DNA of 64,000 nt, taken from the NCBI RefSeq assembly GCF_034043675.1, contig NZ_JAXCLA010000003.1, forward strand, positions 310,001-374,000. Direction: 5' to 3'. Source of the stretch: KK5 sp034043675. Its GTDB lineage: Bacteria > Pseudomonadota > Gammaproteobacteria > Burkholderiales > Burkholderiaceae_C. The position numbers and the translations under genes are program-made. The stretch's first letter is position 1; each line of letters opens with the position of its first letter. Positions 44,463 to 52,610 of this stretch are shown one piece after another. The notes below the pieces were generated by a model. It worked only from the letters and a program-made list of their open reading frames with translations. It was not told where the DNA came from and did not search any database.

Positions 44463-44972
44463 ATGCCAAATATCGCTTCCGTACTCAAAGACGAAATCGC
44501 ACGCCTGGCTCGGAAAGAACTGCGCGCTGAGACGGTAAATCTACAGAAGGCTGCATCGACAGCACGCTCTGAGATTGCTTCGCTCAAGCGCCGCGTTGCC
44601 GAGTTGGAGAAGGCGCTCAAGGCGGTTCAAAAGAGTTCAACCAAGGCGGCAGCCAAGGCAGCCGCAGCTGCTCCCGAAAGTGAAACGGACGACAGTGCTC
44701 ACCGGTTCCGTGCTTCCGGCTTGGCAAACAATCGCGCCAGGCTCGGGCTTTCTGCTGCCGATTTCGGTCTCCTAGTCGGAACCACTGGCCAGTCGATCTA
44801 CGCCTGGGAGCTAGGCCGGTCGAAGCCCCGCGCCAAGAACCTCGTCGCTATTGCGGCTCTCCGCGGCCTTGGCAAGAGGGAAGTCGCGGCCAAGCTCGCT
44901 GCGCTCAAGGAAGCTGCAGCTGAGACGCCGGCGGACAAGCCAGTTCGGCGCCGTCGGCAGGCCACCGACTGA
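44463..44972 (+). CDS. coiled-coil XRE-type regulator
   Basis: The 169-residue protein has an N-terminal coiled coil (AELEKALKAVQ), an alanine-lysine linker, and a C-terminal helix-turn-helix reading LVGTTGQSIYAWELGRSKPR. A basic C-terminus ends RRRRQ. Likely a transcription factor. It begins 46 bp after the small OB-like gene. Confidence 0.65.
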   Translation: MPNIASVLKDEIARLARKELRAETVNLQKAASTARSEIASLKRRVAELEKALKAVQKSSTKAAAKAAAAAPESETDDSAHRFRASGLANNRARLGLSAADFGLLVGTTGQSIYAWELGRSKPRAKNLVAIAALRGLGKREVAAKLAALKEAAAETPADKPVRRRRQATD

Positions 44973-45024
44973 GCTGGGCAAATGAGCGGAGCGACGGGTC
45001 TAGCGCCGCTCCGCCCTACTGCCC

Positions 45025-45252
45025 TTAGCCTGCTCGGGCGTTCAGGAACAACACCCCGACGCCCGTGATTCGCGGATAGAGGTAGCCGTCGCCGCAGTCG
45101 GCGCTAACATCAACCGCGTCAATCAGGCCAAGGTCGATCAGCATCCGTAGGTCTGAGATTGACAGGCCACAGGTGGCGTCAATTTCCCTGGGCAGCTGGT
45201 TATCCCTGGCCTGTTCAAGCAGGCGGTATTGGGAACTGGAAAGCATGGTCAT
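45025..45252 (-). CDS. small protein of 75 residues
   Basis: The product (MTMLSSSQYRLLEQ...) ends with a YLYPRITGVGVLFLNAR segment. Winged-helix-like spacing (ISDLRMLIDLGLIDAV) is visible. An upstream in-frame ATG at 45279 is possible. No family name can be given. Confidence 0.4.
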   Translation of the reverse strand: MTMLSSSQYRLLEQARDNQLPREIDATCGLSISDLRMLIDLGLIDAVDVSADCGDGYLYPRITGVGVLFLNARAG

Positions 45253-45460
45253 CTCCGTAGGTCGACGGCGAACTTGCACGTCAATTCAGAAATCCTAGGA
45301 AGACCAAAAAACCGGGCGCAATCGCCGCCAGCCGGACACCCGCGCGCCGTATGCCGTGGGCGGACCGGGCGCGCGGTTGGCTCACTCCATGAGCTACCGG
45401 CGACCTAACCTCCGACTATGACCAGGCCCAAGTCGGGCCCGATGCTCGTTCGGAGGGCCT

Positions 45461-46219
45461 ATGGATGCCAAGAGAATCAGCGACCAGCTGCGGCTGGCTT
45501 TCAAGGACAGCGGCCTGACCATCTGGGAGGTCGCCCGGCGAGCCGAGTTGCCGGTTGCTGAGGTCGCGAAAGTGCTCGGGCACGCCAAGTGGCCGCCGGT
45601 CGATCTGGTGGAAGCTGTGGGCCACGCTCTGGGCCTGGAGCTAGCCTTTGTAGAAGCGCAGACCCGGCACCTGGTCAGTGCGCCACGTACGGTCATTGAC
45701 GAGGCCGTAGCGTGCGTTGCGCCAGAGGCCCTCGTTCACCCGGTCGGTGGTGGCGTGAAGGTCTTGGCGTTGGACTTAGAAGCCACGCTCATTTCCGACC
45801 CGGCGTCTGCGCGCGCGCGGCCAGGGTTGTACGAGTTCCTGGAGGCCATTCACGGCTTGTTCGAGAGTGTCGTGCTCTTCACCACCCTGCCGGAGTTGAA
45901 GTTCCGCGAGTTGGCGCTGGCGTTGATGCAAGAGCAGTCGGTGCCGCCTTGGTTTGTCGCCGCGACGTTCGTGCGCTGGAGCGGCCTCACGAAGGACCTG
46001 AACTTCATCCCCTTCATCACAGCCGAAGAGGCGCTGCTCGTAGACGACATGGCCCAGGTGGTTCACCCTGGCCAAGAACAGCAGTGGGTTCGCGTCCGCA
46101 GCTATGTGCCGCCATTTGACGAACACGACGATGAGCTTCAGCGTGTGCTTGAGGAGCTCGTAGATCGTGTTGTGGGCCGGGCGCCGGTTGGCGTCCATCA
46201 ACACGCACCGCACGATTGA
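45461..46219 (+). CDS. helix-turn-helix and HAD-like fusion protein
   Basis: GGAGGGCC precedes the ATG. Residues 1-60 are a helix-turn-helix (LTIWEVARRAELPVAEVAKV). From residue 105 the chain resembles a HAD phosphatase: LALDLEATL, then FTTLPELKF and later EEALLVDDM. The usual DxDxT reads DLEAT, so the second aspartate is replaced by glutamate. Loss of that residue would weaken classical phosphatase activity. The protein is 252 residues. Confidence 0.5.
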   Translation: MDAKRISDQLRLAFKDSGLTIWEVARRAELPVAEVAKVLGHAKWPPVDLVEAVGHALGLELAFVEAQTRHLVSAPRTVIDEAVACVAPEALVHPVGGGVKVLALDLEATLISDPASARARPGLYEFLEAIHGLFESVVLFTTLPELKFRELALALMQEQSVPPWFVAATFVRWSGLTKDLNFIPFITAEEALLVDDMAQVVHPGQEQQWVRVRSYVPPFDEHDDELQRVLEELVDRVVGRAPVGVHQHAPHD

Positions 46220-46386
46220 CCTGCTCTCTTGTCGGGCGGTATGAAAGTGCGGCGCGGTGACCGAAACCGAGACCTCGCGCGCGCCCGCGTAAATCTTCAG
46301 TTTGAAGTCTCCTTATTGAATTCCTCCAGTTTCAGAGCGCTTTTGAAGCGTTGTCTCCCTTGAGGGTTGCTTGTCTGCGTCGTGGT

Positions 46387-46723
46387 GGGGTTGAGCCTAG
46401 CCACCCTTGGACAGACGGACTCTGCCCAAGGTGCCTTCAGACTCAACCCCAAGCGCAGTTACCTGCGTCGCGGAGCCGGCGTCGCCCGCCAGACGTTCGC
46501 TTTGGGGCTCTGGCTTCGCCACCCCTTCCAGTATTTCAAAGCTTCCCTCCCGGTCCTGGATGCTGTGCACGCCGCCGGCGTCATGGTGTCTTCCCAACAT
46601 GCACAGCAGCACGACGGACGTGCTGCAGGGGGTATAGGGTTGTTGGACCTCCATGATTCGCAAATTCCCGCGGATCGGGGCAAAAAAAGTTTGAAAGAGC
46701 TGCCTGGGCTCATCTCATGAGCC
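46387..46723. ncRNA. strongly structured intergenic region, candidate RNA
   Basis: The gene-free stretch 46220-46774 holds at least four hairpins. GGGGTTGAG (46387-46395) pairs with CTCAACCCC (46442-46450) and encloses CACCCTTGG / CCAAGGTG and CAGA / TCTG. GGGG..CCCC lies at 46504-46525. TGCTGTGCA (46561) pairs with TGCACAGCA (46600), and GCAGCAC (46606) pairs with GTGCTGC (46620); these two overlap and exclude each other. GGCTCAT / ATGAGCC is at 46707-46723. No reverse transcriptase or known class is near. Confidence 0.4.
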
Positions 46724-46774
46724 ACCTTGTCCCTACGCTGAACCCGTGGTCGATTGAATCGCAGGAGGCGAACC

Positions 46775-47035
46775 ATGATTGAGGCGTTCCTTGCCGAACA
46801 GCGCGCTCTGTTGGATCGCCTGGAGGCGTTCGCGGAAACCCCGGGCTTTGAACGACTGCAGGCGGCGCTGCGCCAAGCGTGCGCAGATGGTTCGGATGCT
46901 TGGCTCGCCGGCTGGCTGATTCAGCCTGCCTTTGGGCTCGGCCAGGTTCCCCTCGAGGTCATCCAGGCGCCCGACGGTATCGACCGAGTGGAGCGACACC
47001 TGCTCCAGGCGCTCACCAACCCTAGCGCGTGCTGA
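46775..47035 (+). CDS. MbcA/ParS-like small antitoxin-type protein
   Basis: AGGAGG precedes the ATG. The 86-residue protein ends in AWLAGWLIQPAFGLGQ, then PLEVIQAPDGIDRVERHLL, which recalls the toxin-binding part of Xre/MbcA/ParS antitoxins. Those usually pair with RES toxins; the RES genes here lie 6 kb and 31 kb away. A frameshifted AbrB-like gene follows by 10 bp. Confidence 0.5.
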   Translation: MIEAFLAEQRALLDRLEAFAETPGFERLQAALRQACADGSDAWLAGWLIQPAFGLGQVPLEVIQAPDGIDRVERHLLQALTNPSAC

Positions 47036-47045
47036 GGTCAGTGAG

Positions 47046-47203
47046 ATGCGCCACATCGCAATCGTCAGGACCAGGTCTCGCATAACCTTACCCAAGGAGC
47101 TGCGCGCTCAGCCGGCCTGAAACCTGGCGACAAGGTGACATTCATCAGGACGAACGACGGCAAGGTGGTGATGAAAGTCGTTCCACGCCGGACCGAGACC
47201 TGA
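47046..47203 (+). pseudogene. frameshifted AbrB/MazE-type antitoxin
   Basis: The first frame reads RSRITLPKELRAQPA and stops at 47118-47120. A different frame continues AGLKPGDKVTFIRTNDGK and then VVMKVVP to a stop at 47201-47203. Joined, they give a complete swapped-hairpin AbrB domain; a single base is missing near 47109-47113. The partner toxin is not visible. Confidence 0.65.
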
Positions 47204-47279
47204 TGCTCTGGATTGACCTTGCGGCGTGCCCACGTTGGGTAGCTCACGCTGTGAGCCGTCGCGACGCAAACATCTAGCC

Positions 47280-47441
47280 ATGAGCCAAACATCCACGCAT
47301 CCTTCCTCGACCGACGCGCCCGCCGACAACGGCATACTTGCGAAAGTCCCTGGTCAGTACGTCGGCCAAGCCTGCGTGGCGTTGCCGGACCCCGTCACCT
47401 TTGCAGCCGAAGAGGTGACCGCCGAAGTTGACGCCGGCTAG
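47280..47441 (+). CDS. small hypothetical protein, 53 residues
   Basis: The ATG at 47280 opens a frame rich in serine, proline and acidic residues (STDAPADNG). Another short basic frame (VGRVKLTFMKHRHRRPKAK) follows to 47558. No family or ribosome-binding site is convincing; coding status is uncertain. Confidence 0.25.
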   Translation: MSQTSTHPSSTDAPADNGILAKVPGQYVGQACVALPDPVTFAAEEVTAEVDAG

Positions 47442-47565
47442 GTGGGCCGCGTGAAGCTGACCTTCATGAAGCATCGCCACCGTCGGCCGAAGGCCAAGAC
47501 ATCCTCGGTGAGCTGGATATGCCGTCGTGCCGACGCCGTGGAAACGCCCGGCGAATAGGTGTCAG

Positions 47566-48399
47566 TTACTTCTTCGCCAGAGCCGAACTCACCAGCGCTG
47601 CTGTCGTGCCGAGCAGCATCTGTGCGGCGTTGCGGTCGAACAGTTCATCCTGCGCCACGCTCGTCGGGTGATGGGCGAGGCTGGCGAAGTCCATTGCGGC
47701 CTGGCGCATGGCCAACTCGCGCTGTTCGCGAGTGCGGGTGTGCTTAGGCGCGGCGGTGGCTGCTCTGAGTTCAGCATCCTGGCCGAGGCTTGCCGTTAGG
47801 CCTTCGATCACCATCCGGCACTTGGCGACGGCGTCCGGATAGTGCCCGCGGCTGAAAAGCTGGCGAGCGGCCTCCAGCAGCTCAACCGCTGCACCAGCAG
47901 ACGCTGGTGTCGACGGGATCGGTACTTCGAAGAGCATCGAGCGTCCGTAGCCGGCCTGTTCCAACGCGGCCAACCACTGCACGACGTTCAATTCGCCGCG
48001 AACCTCGTCTTGGATGAGGTGCACAGCGCCGGCCCGACGAATCTCGCCCTGAAGCTGGATGGACAACGGCACACCCCGGCCATCACGATGCTTCTCGAGC
48101 ACATCCATGGCCTGAGGCGTAAGGAATAGATCGAACATGGCCGCGCGAGGCCCACCATAGTTCGAGACGGTAAACGGCTGGAGCGTCTCGGGAGACGCCT
48201 GGCCCAGCAGCAGGCCATGCATCTCCTGCAGGTGCACGCGCGCGGGTGCGAATACGACCACGGGAATGTCCGGCAGTTCCCAACCCATGACGTTGAAGTC
48301 GATGGTCAGCCGAAGCAAGAAACCGCCGGCCAACTTGGCGCCGGAGATGCCGGCGAGTCGCGTGTCCGCAATGATGCGGCTGTTCAGATTGATTCCCAC
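47566..48399 (-). CDS. hypothetical protein with HEPN-like helical C-terminus
   Basis: The GTG at 48399 follows AGGGGGAC, and from here the protein reads GINLNSRIIADTRLAG; the open frame to 48558 looks non-homologous. It has a beta-rich first half and a helical second half (ARQLFSRGHYPDAVAKCRM, then DFASLAHHP). The second half recalls HEPN-type bundles, but no RX4H is present. The 277-residue protein is divergent from the next gene. Confidence 0.5.
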   Translation of the reverse strand: MGINLNSRIIADTRLAGISGAKLAGGFLLRLTIDFNVMGWELPDIPVVVFAPARVHLQEMHGLLLGQASPETLQPFTVSNYGGPRAAMFDLFLTPQAMDVLEKHRDGRGVPLSIQLQGEIRRAGAVHLIQDEVRGELNVVQWLAALEQAGYGRSMLFEVPIPSTPASAGAAVELLEAARQLFSRGHYPDAVAKCRMVIEGLTASLGQDAELRAATAAPKHTRTREQRELAMRQAAMDFASLAHHPTSVAQDELFDRNAAQMLLGTTAALVSSALAKK

Positions 48400-48641
48400 C
48401 CGATGTCCCCCTGGGTTTTGAAGCCTTCCCTTCTGGGCGGCGGGCTCGCCCATAGGCGTTCTGTTACGAATGAGCTGAATGCTATCGCGGCAAGAACTGC
48501 GGCTCACCCCTCGGTCGGATTCACTTTGGCTAGCGACGGGTCCGATGGCGAGGTTCACTTATCCTTCCGCACGCAGGTCGCTGGATCGCGACTTGGGAGC
48601 CAATTCGAGGGTCGCCAACGTGAAGCCTAAAGGAGCCAGAA

Positions 48642-49286
48642 GTGTCTAAGCCTTCCGCCATAGTGGTGGCCCTTGAAGAACATCTGGATGGGGTCAGGCA
48701 GATCGCGGCCGGACTCGCACTTCTCGAAGCCTCTCACCTCATCCACTATGACCATGCCGGGCAGAAGTTTCAGCATGTCTCCGAGTCGGACTTTGAGCAT
48801 GCCGCCCATGCCATGCATCCGATCTTTGGGCGAATCATGCTGTGGCTTCTGTTCTCGACAGGCTCGGAGTTCCTTCTAAAGGGCGCCCTGATCCTGACCG
48901 GAAAATTGGTGCCTTCAATGAAGGACAAGCTCGCAATTCCACCCAAGGAAGTTGCGTCCACGAGCGCTTGGATGGATAGCGTAGTGGGGGGATCGGCAGC
49001 AAAAGTATCGGCCCGCAACTACGGGACGATTGGGGGCATGGCCGCGTCCTTGAAATCGCTCTGCGATGAGCATCCTGGCGCTGGAGCTCAGCAGGTTATT
49101 GTGACCTTCAAGCTGCTAGGAGACGCAATTCGAAACCGGGACTCCCATGCCTACGTGCAGGGCGTCCGGGCGGCGCACTTCCATATGACCTCCGAGTTCT
49201 CAGCCGCATACTCAACGCTGCTGAGCTGGTTGCCTCCGGAGGCGATTTCAGAGGCGCAAGAGCTGAAGGAATCCGGGGCCGCTTGA
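48642..49286 (+). CDS. HEPN-type protein with RX4H motif, 214 residues
   Basis: AAGGAG precedes the GTG start. The protein is helical and contains DAIRNRDSHAYV, an RX4H motif, at about residues 165-176, and a hydrophobic IMLWLLFSTGSEFLL helix earlier. The RNRDSH motif is familiar from hypothetical proteins in many bacteria. It stands alone with 240 bp upstream. RNase activity is inferred. Confidence 0.55.
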   Translation: MSKPSAIVVALEEHLDGVRQIAAGLALLEASHLIHYDHAGQKFQHVSESDFEHAAHAMHPIFGRIMLWLLFSTGSEFLLKGALILTGKLVPSMKDKLAIPPKEVASTSAWMDSVVGGSAAKVSARNYGTIGGMAASLKSLCDEHPGAGAQQVIVTFKLLGDAIRNRDSHAYVQGVRAAHFHMTSEFSAAYSTLLSWLPPEAISEAQELKESGAA

Positions 49287-49764
49287 AGCCGCTGTGTGCC
49301 GGCGTCGGTCACCCGTAGAGCGGTCGCGCGACCAGCCATTGCCGCTCAAGGTGCCTTCACACGGCCGCGGCGTTCGGATTCGACGGGTTATCCGGATTTG
49401 ACTCCGGCGGCTTCGGCCATGGTTGAAACAGGCCTCGGAGTGGCCCTGATGATGGATGTCGCCGCCGAACGGGCGGCCGCCACACGGAACGTCAAGTGCG
49501 TGCCCCTTACAGCAGATTGCGAGGGATGCGAACTGGTCATTAGCACCATGAGGCAGAGCTGCCCACCGCTCCCGTCACCAAGGTGGTCCATGCCTTGCTG
49601 GCTCACAGTGGACCGCCAACCGCAGCCAGCAGGAACGCTCTCCAGCATCCGCGGTTTTGGACTACAGCCGGAGCTTCGGTTGCCCTGTAGCCTGCCAGGA
49701 CGCCGTGTCGGCGCTTGCGATCATGACGACGGCGTTGGCCGGTTTGTCTCAATGGGAGAACTCT
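49287..49764. other. gene-free stretch with no recognised feature
   Basis: A frame stays open on the plus strand, but it runs into the lipocalin gene in another frame and has low-complexity composition. I see no promoter, repeat or RNA that I can support. Confidence 0.3.
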
Positions 49765-50286
49765 ATGAAAGTCTTGCTGGCTGCTTTGCTCGCCTCGCCC
49801 CTGATGGCTGTCGCTGCGCCTGCGCCAATGCCTACCGTGCCAAGCGTCGACCTGGCGCGATATGCCGGTACCTGGTACGAGGTGGCGGTCATCCCCAACC
49901 GATTTCAGAAGCAGTGCGTGGCCGACACGCAGGCCCGCTACACCCCTGACAACGGCTCCGTGAAGGTGGAGAACCGGTGTCGCAAGGCGGATGGCGAGGT
50001 AGACAGCATCCAGGGCAAGGCCAAGCCGGTTGAGGGCAGCCAGAACGCCAAGCTCAAGGTGACGTTCTTCTGGCCTTTCAAGGGCGACTACTGGGTGCTC
50101 GACATTGACCCAGAGTACCGTTACGTCCTCGTCGGTGAGCCAGCTCGCAAGTACGGCTGGGTGCTATCGCGCACGCCACAACTGGACGAGGCCACGCTGA
50201 GCAAGCTGTTGGACCGTGCTGCTGAGCTGGGGTACGACAAGACAGCCTTCCATCGCACGGCGCAGACGAAGCCGCTGGAGCCTTGA
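49765..50286 (+). CDS. blc: Blc-type lipocalin
   Basis: The 173-residue protein has a signal peptide (KVLLAALLASPLMAVAA) followed by the lipocalin motif YAGTWYEVAVIPNRFQKQC and later PFKGDYWVLDIDPEYRYVLVG. There is no lipobox cysteine right after the signal, so it is likely periplasmic instead of outer-membrane anchored. Blc binds lipids under envelope stress. GGGAGAA precedes the ATG at 49765. An ordinary housekeeping-type gene in cargo. Confidence 0.88.
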   Translation: MKVLLAALLASPLMAVAAPAPMPTVPSVDLARYAGTWYEVAVIPNRFQKQCVADTQARYTPDNGSVKVENRCRKADGEVDSIQGKAKPVEGSQNAKLKVTFFWPFKGDYWVLDIDPEYRYVLVGEPARKYGWVLSRTPQLDEATLSKLLDRAAELGYDKTAFHRTAQTKPLEP

Positions 50287-50335
50287 ACGGTCGTCGTAGC
50301 CGCAGCTTCCGCGCCCGATCCCGAAGCCGCATTTA

Positions 50336-51457
50336 CTAGACCTTCAGTCCTTGTGTGACCTTGGAGAAATCTACCCAAAGTTCGTCCATGAGCTGGTGAA
50401 GCTTCGCCCGAGGGATGCCAAGAATCGGGTTGGTCATTGAGGCGTACGGAGCGAAGGGCTCATGCAACGTCGTGACGGTGTGTCCGTCGATGAGCGCTTG
50501 CTCGAGTCCGGCTCCAAGCCACCCGTCTGGCAGGGGATGGAGCGCCTTCGGGTTCTTGATGAGGACGGTTCCTTGGCGCCAACTCTCGACGAACTCGGGA
50601 GCTCCAACCTCATACATGAACATGCCCGGCATGGACGAGTTCGGGTCGTCCTTGTAGCAGGTCCCGAAGCGGATCACGCTCAACGCAGGAAGCCGATATG
50701 GGCCTTGATGCCCCATGCGCAGGAACTTGGGGATCGTTCCCGTGTTGGTGAACAGCACCGCCGAGACGTTCTCGGCATCGGGCTGATTGAAGTAGCCAGA
50801 GGGAATCTGCTTGACTGCATTCTTGTGAAACTCGAGCTTGTGCTCGGAGATGATGAGCTTGCCGTCCGCGTCGTGAAACCACTGCTGCTCCTGACCGAAT
50901 AGGTAGTTCGCCAGGGGTGTGGACGAGGTGGACAAGGAGCCGGCTTCGTGGAAGTCCTCTATCGCAATAACGAAGGGCTTGCCCGCTACGTGCGGCTCTT
51001 CCCAGTATTTGGCCTTCAGCTTCTTGTACAGCGGGCTGCCTAGTCGGATAGGGACGCTGTGCTTGATGTAGGCCTCAAGTTCCTCCGGGGTCTTTTCCTT
51101 TGGCAGTGCCATGTATTGCTGCAGGCCGGCGTTGGACGGCTCGCCAGCAGTGACTGCTTCCACGGCTGCGGTGATGCGGTCGCGCGAGATGAGGAAGTCG
51201 GGACGCTGGTGGCTACGGTCGACGGCGTGTCCGCTCTCCTTGAACATCGCAAAGAGGAAGAGCTCGAGCGTCCTGGAATCGAACCCCATCGTCTGGAACT
51301 GCTCGACGAAGTTGCCGTCCGGGTCATCGAAGTGCTGCTGGAGTTCTTGCAGCATCTGGCGCGCAGGCTCGTATCCGGCTAGATCGCGTAGTGCAACGAA
51401 CTGCGGATGGAGCTTCTTGGCGGGCTTGCCAATGTCTGCGAACAGGTTGATGGCCAC
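50336..51457 (-). CDS. hypothetical protein with degenerate PD-(D/E)XK pattern
   Basis: The 373-residue protein reads TLELFLFAMFKESG, then RPDFLISRDRITAAVEAVTA. The first helix and the P-D and V-E-A order match a PD-(D/E)XK fold whose catalytic lysine is missing, as in a widespread hypothetical family. The start is a GTG behind AAGGA. It lies convergent to the lipocalin gene, 50 bp away. Confidence 0.6.
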   Translation of the reverse strand: MAINLFADIGKPAKKLHPQFVALRDLAGYEPARQMLQELQQHFDDPDGNFVEQFQTMGFDSRTLELFLFAMFKESGHAVDRSHQRPDFLISRDRITAAVEAVTAGEPSNAGLQQYMALPKEKTPEELEAYIKHSVPIRLGSPLYKKLKAKYWEEPHVAGKPFVIAIEDFHEAGSLSTSSTPLANYLFGQEQQWFHDADGKLIISEHKLEFHKNAVKQIPSGYFNQPDAENVSAVLFTNTGTIPKFLRMGHQGPYRLPALSVIRFGTCYKDDPNSSMPGMFMYEVGAPEFVESWRQGTVLIKNPKALHPLPDGWLGAGLEQALIDGHTVTTLHEPFAPYASMTNPILGIPRAKLHQLMDELWVDFSKVTQGLKV

Positions 51458-51568
51458 TCGTCGTCCTTGGGGCGGATTGCGTTGGATGGGGAAGCCTACC
51501 GCGGACGACCCGCCTCAGCTGCCAATTTCGCGGCAAGGTGCCCCCGCGCCAAGTGGACAATCGGCGGC

Positions 51569-52549
51569 ATGTCCAGCAAATCGCGTCTCCCTGTTGACGG
51601 TTTTTCACCTGAGATGTTCTCGACCGGGCGCTACACGGAAGACCCCTTCAAGTCGATCAGAGTGGCGCACAAGGCCTTGAACGACCAGATTACGAGGTCC
51701 TTGCAGGGCATCTTGAACCCGCGTGTGAGCATGCCCGTATGGCAGGACCAGTTGAAGGCTCAGATGGAAGCCTTGAACAAGCAGATGCGCGCCGTCGACA
51801 CGATGTTCAAGGAGTCGCTGGAGCGACTGCGACTGCCCGACGTCGAAGCGCAGTTCGAGCGTGCACATCGCGCCCGGTACGACCAGATTGCGGAAGCGTT
51901 CAAGAAGGTCCAGGAAGGTGTCGCCGTCCCTCCTTCGCTCCTCCAGCTTCTGGAGACCATGGATGCGGCGAGCTTGTCCGTAGATGCCGCCGCCGCGGAG
52001 CTCATGTTCGCCGGGGGATCAAACGATGAGGAGCAGCAGCAGGCGGCAGCGGCCTTTGGACAACTTGTGCAGGACGCCGACGGTGAAGCCACCATCGTTG
52101 CCTTGCTGACCAAAATCCTGGCGGCGATCCAGTCGCAGAAGGACTCCAGGCTTCAAAAATGGTGGTGGTTGTTCATTTACCCGCTCTTGCTGGCGCTGTT
52201 GATGTCGGCCATCAATCCGCTCAACGACTTCTACGTGAAGCGGCGCCTTGAGCAAACGAGTTCCCCCCAGGAAGCCACGAAAGTGGTGAAGGAGGAAGCA
52301 CGCAAGGCGGTCGAAGATTTCCACCAGCTGAGCGACTATCGTTTCGTGAGCCTTGGCTCGGGCAAGTTGCTAATGGTGCGCGCGGCCCCAGGAGCCAGGG
52401 CGCCCGTCGTCGGTTATCTCAGCTTCGGCCAGGCCGTCCATGTCGTCGACAAAGGGACGGACTTCACCCTGGTCGAGTGGCGCAATGAAGATGGGACTGC
52501 CATGCTCCGAGGCTGGGTGTTCTCGCGCTACCTGAAGCGGTTCAGTTGA
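51569..52549 (+). CDS. membrane protein with C-terminal SH3-like domain
   Basis: The 326-residue protein is helical for about 190 residues, has one membrane segment (WWWLFIYPLLLALLMSAI), and ends in an SH3-like module (MVRAAPGARAPVVGYLSFG, then GWVFSRYLKRF). Such modules bind cell-wall or protein ligands. The SH3 part would be outside if the N-terminus is cytoplasmic. It precedes the second RES gene by 61 bp, so it may be cotranscribed. Confidence 0.6.
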   Translation: MSSKSRLPVDGFSPEMFSTGRYTEDPFKSIRVAHKALNDQITRSLQGILNPRVSMPVWQDQLKAQMEALNKQMRAVDTMFKESLERLRLPDVEAQFERAHRARYDQIAEAFKKVQEGVAVPPSLLQLLETMDAASLSVDAAAAELMFAGGSNDEEQQQAAAAFGQLVQDADGEATIVALLTKILAAIQSQKDSRLQKWWWLFIYPLLLALLMSAINPLNDFYVKRRLEQTSSPQEATKVVKEEARKAVEDFHQLSDYRFVSLGSGKLLMVRAAPGARAPVVGYLSFGQAVHVVDKGTDFTLVEWRNEDGTAMLRGWVFSRYLKRFS

Positions 52550-52610
52550 GAGGCTGGCAAGCACCTCTCGTGAGGAATTGACCACATCGGCATTGCCGCA
52601 TCATTGGGAT

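Noticed and set aside
46367..46720. Frame of 117 codons in the structured region
   Set aside because: It crosses several hairpins, has no ribosome-binding site and no family signature.
46387..46723. Retron RNA
   Set aside because: Strong hairpins are present, but no reverse transcriptase gene occurs in the window.
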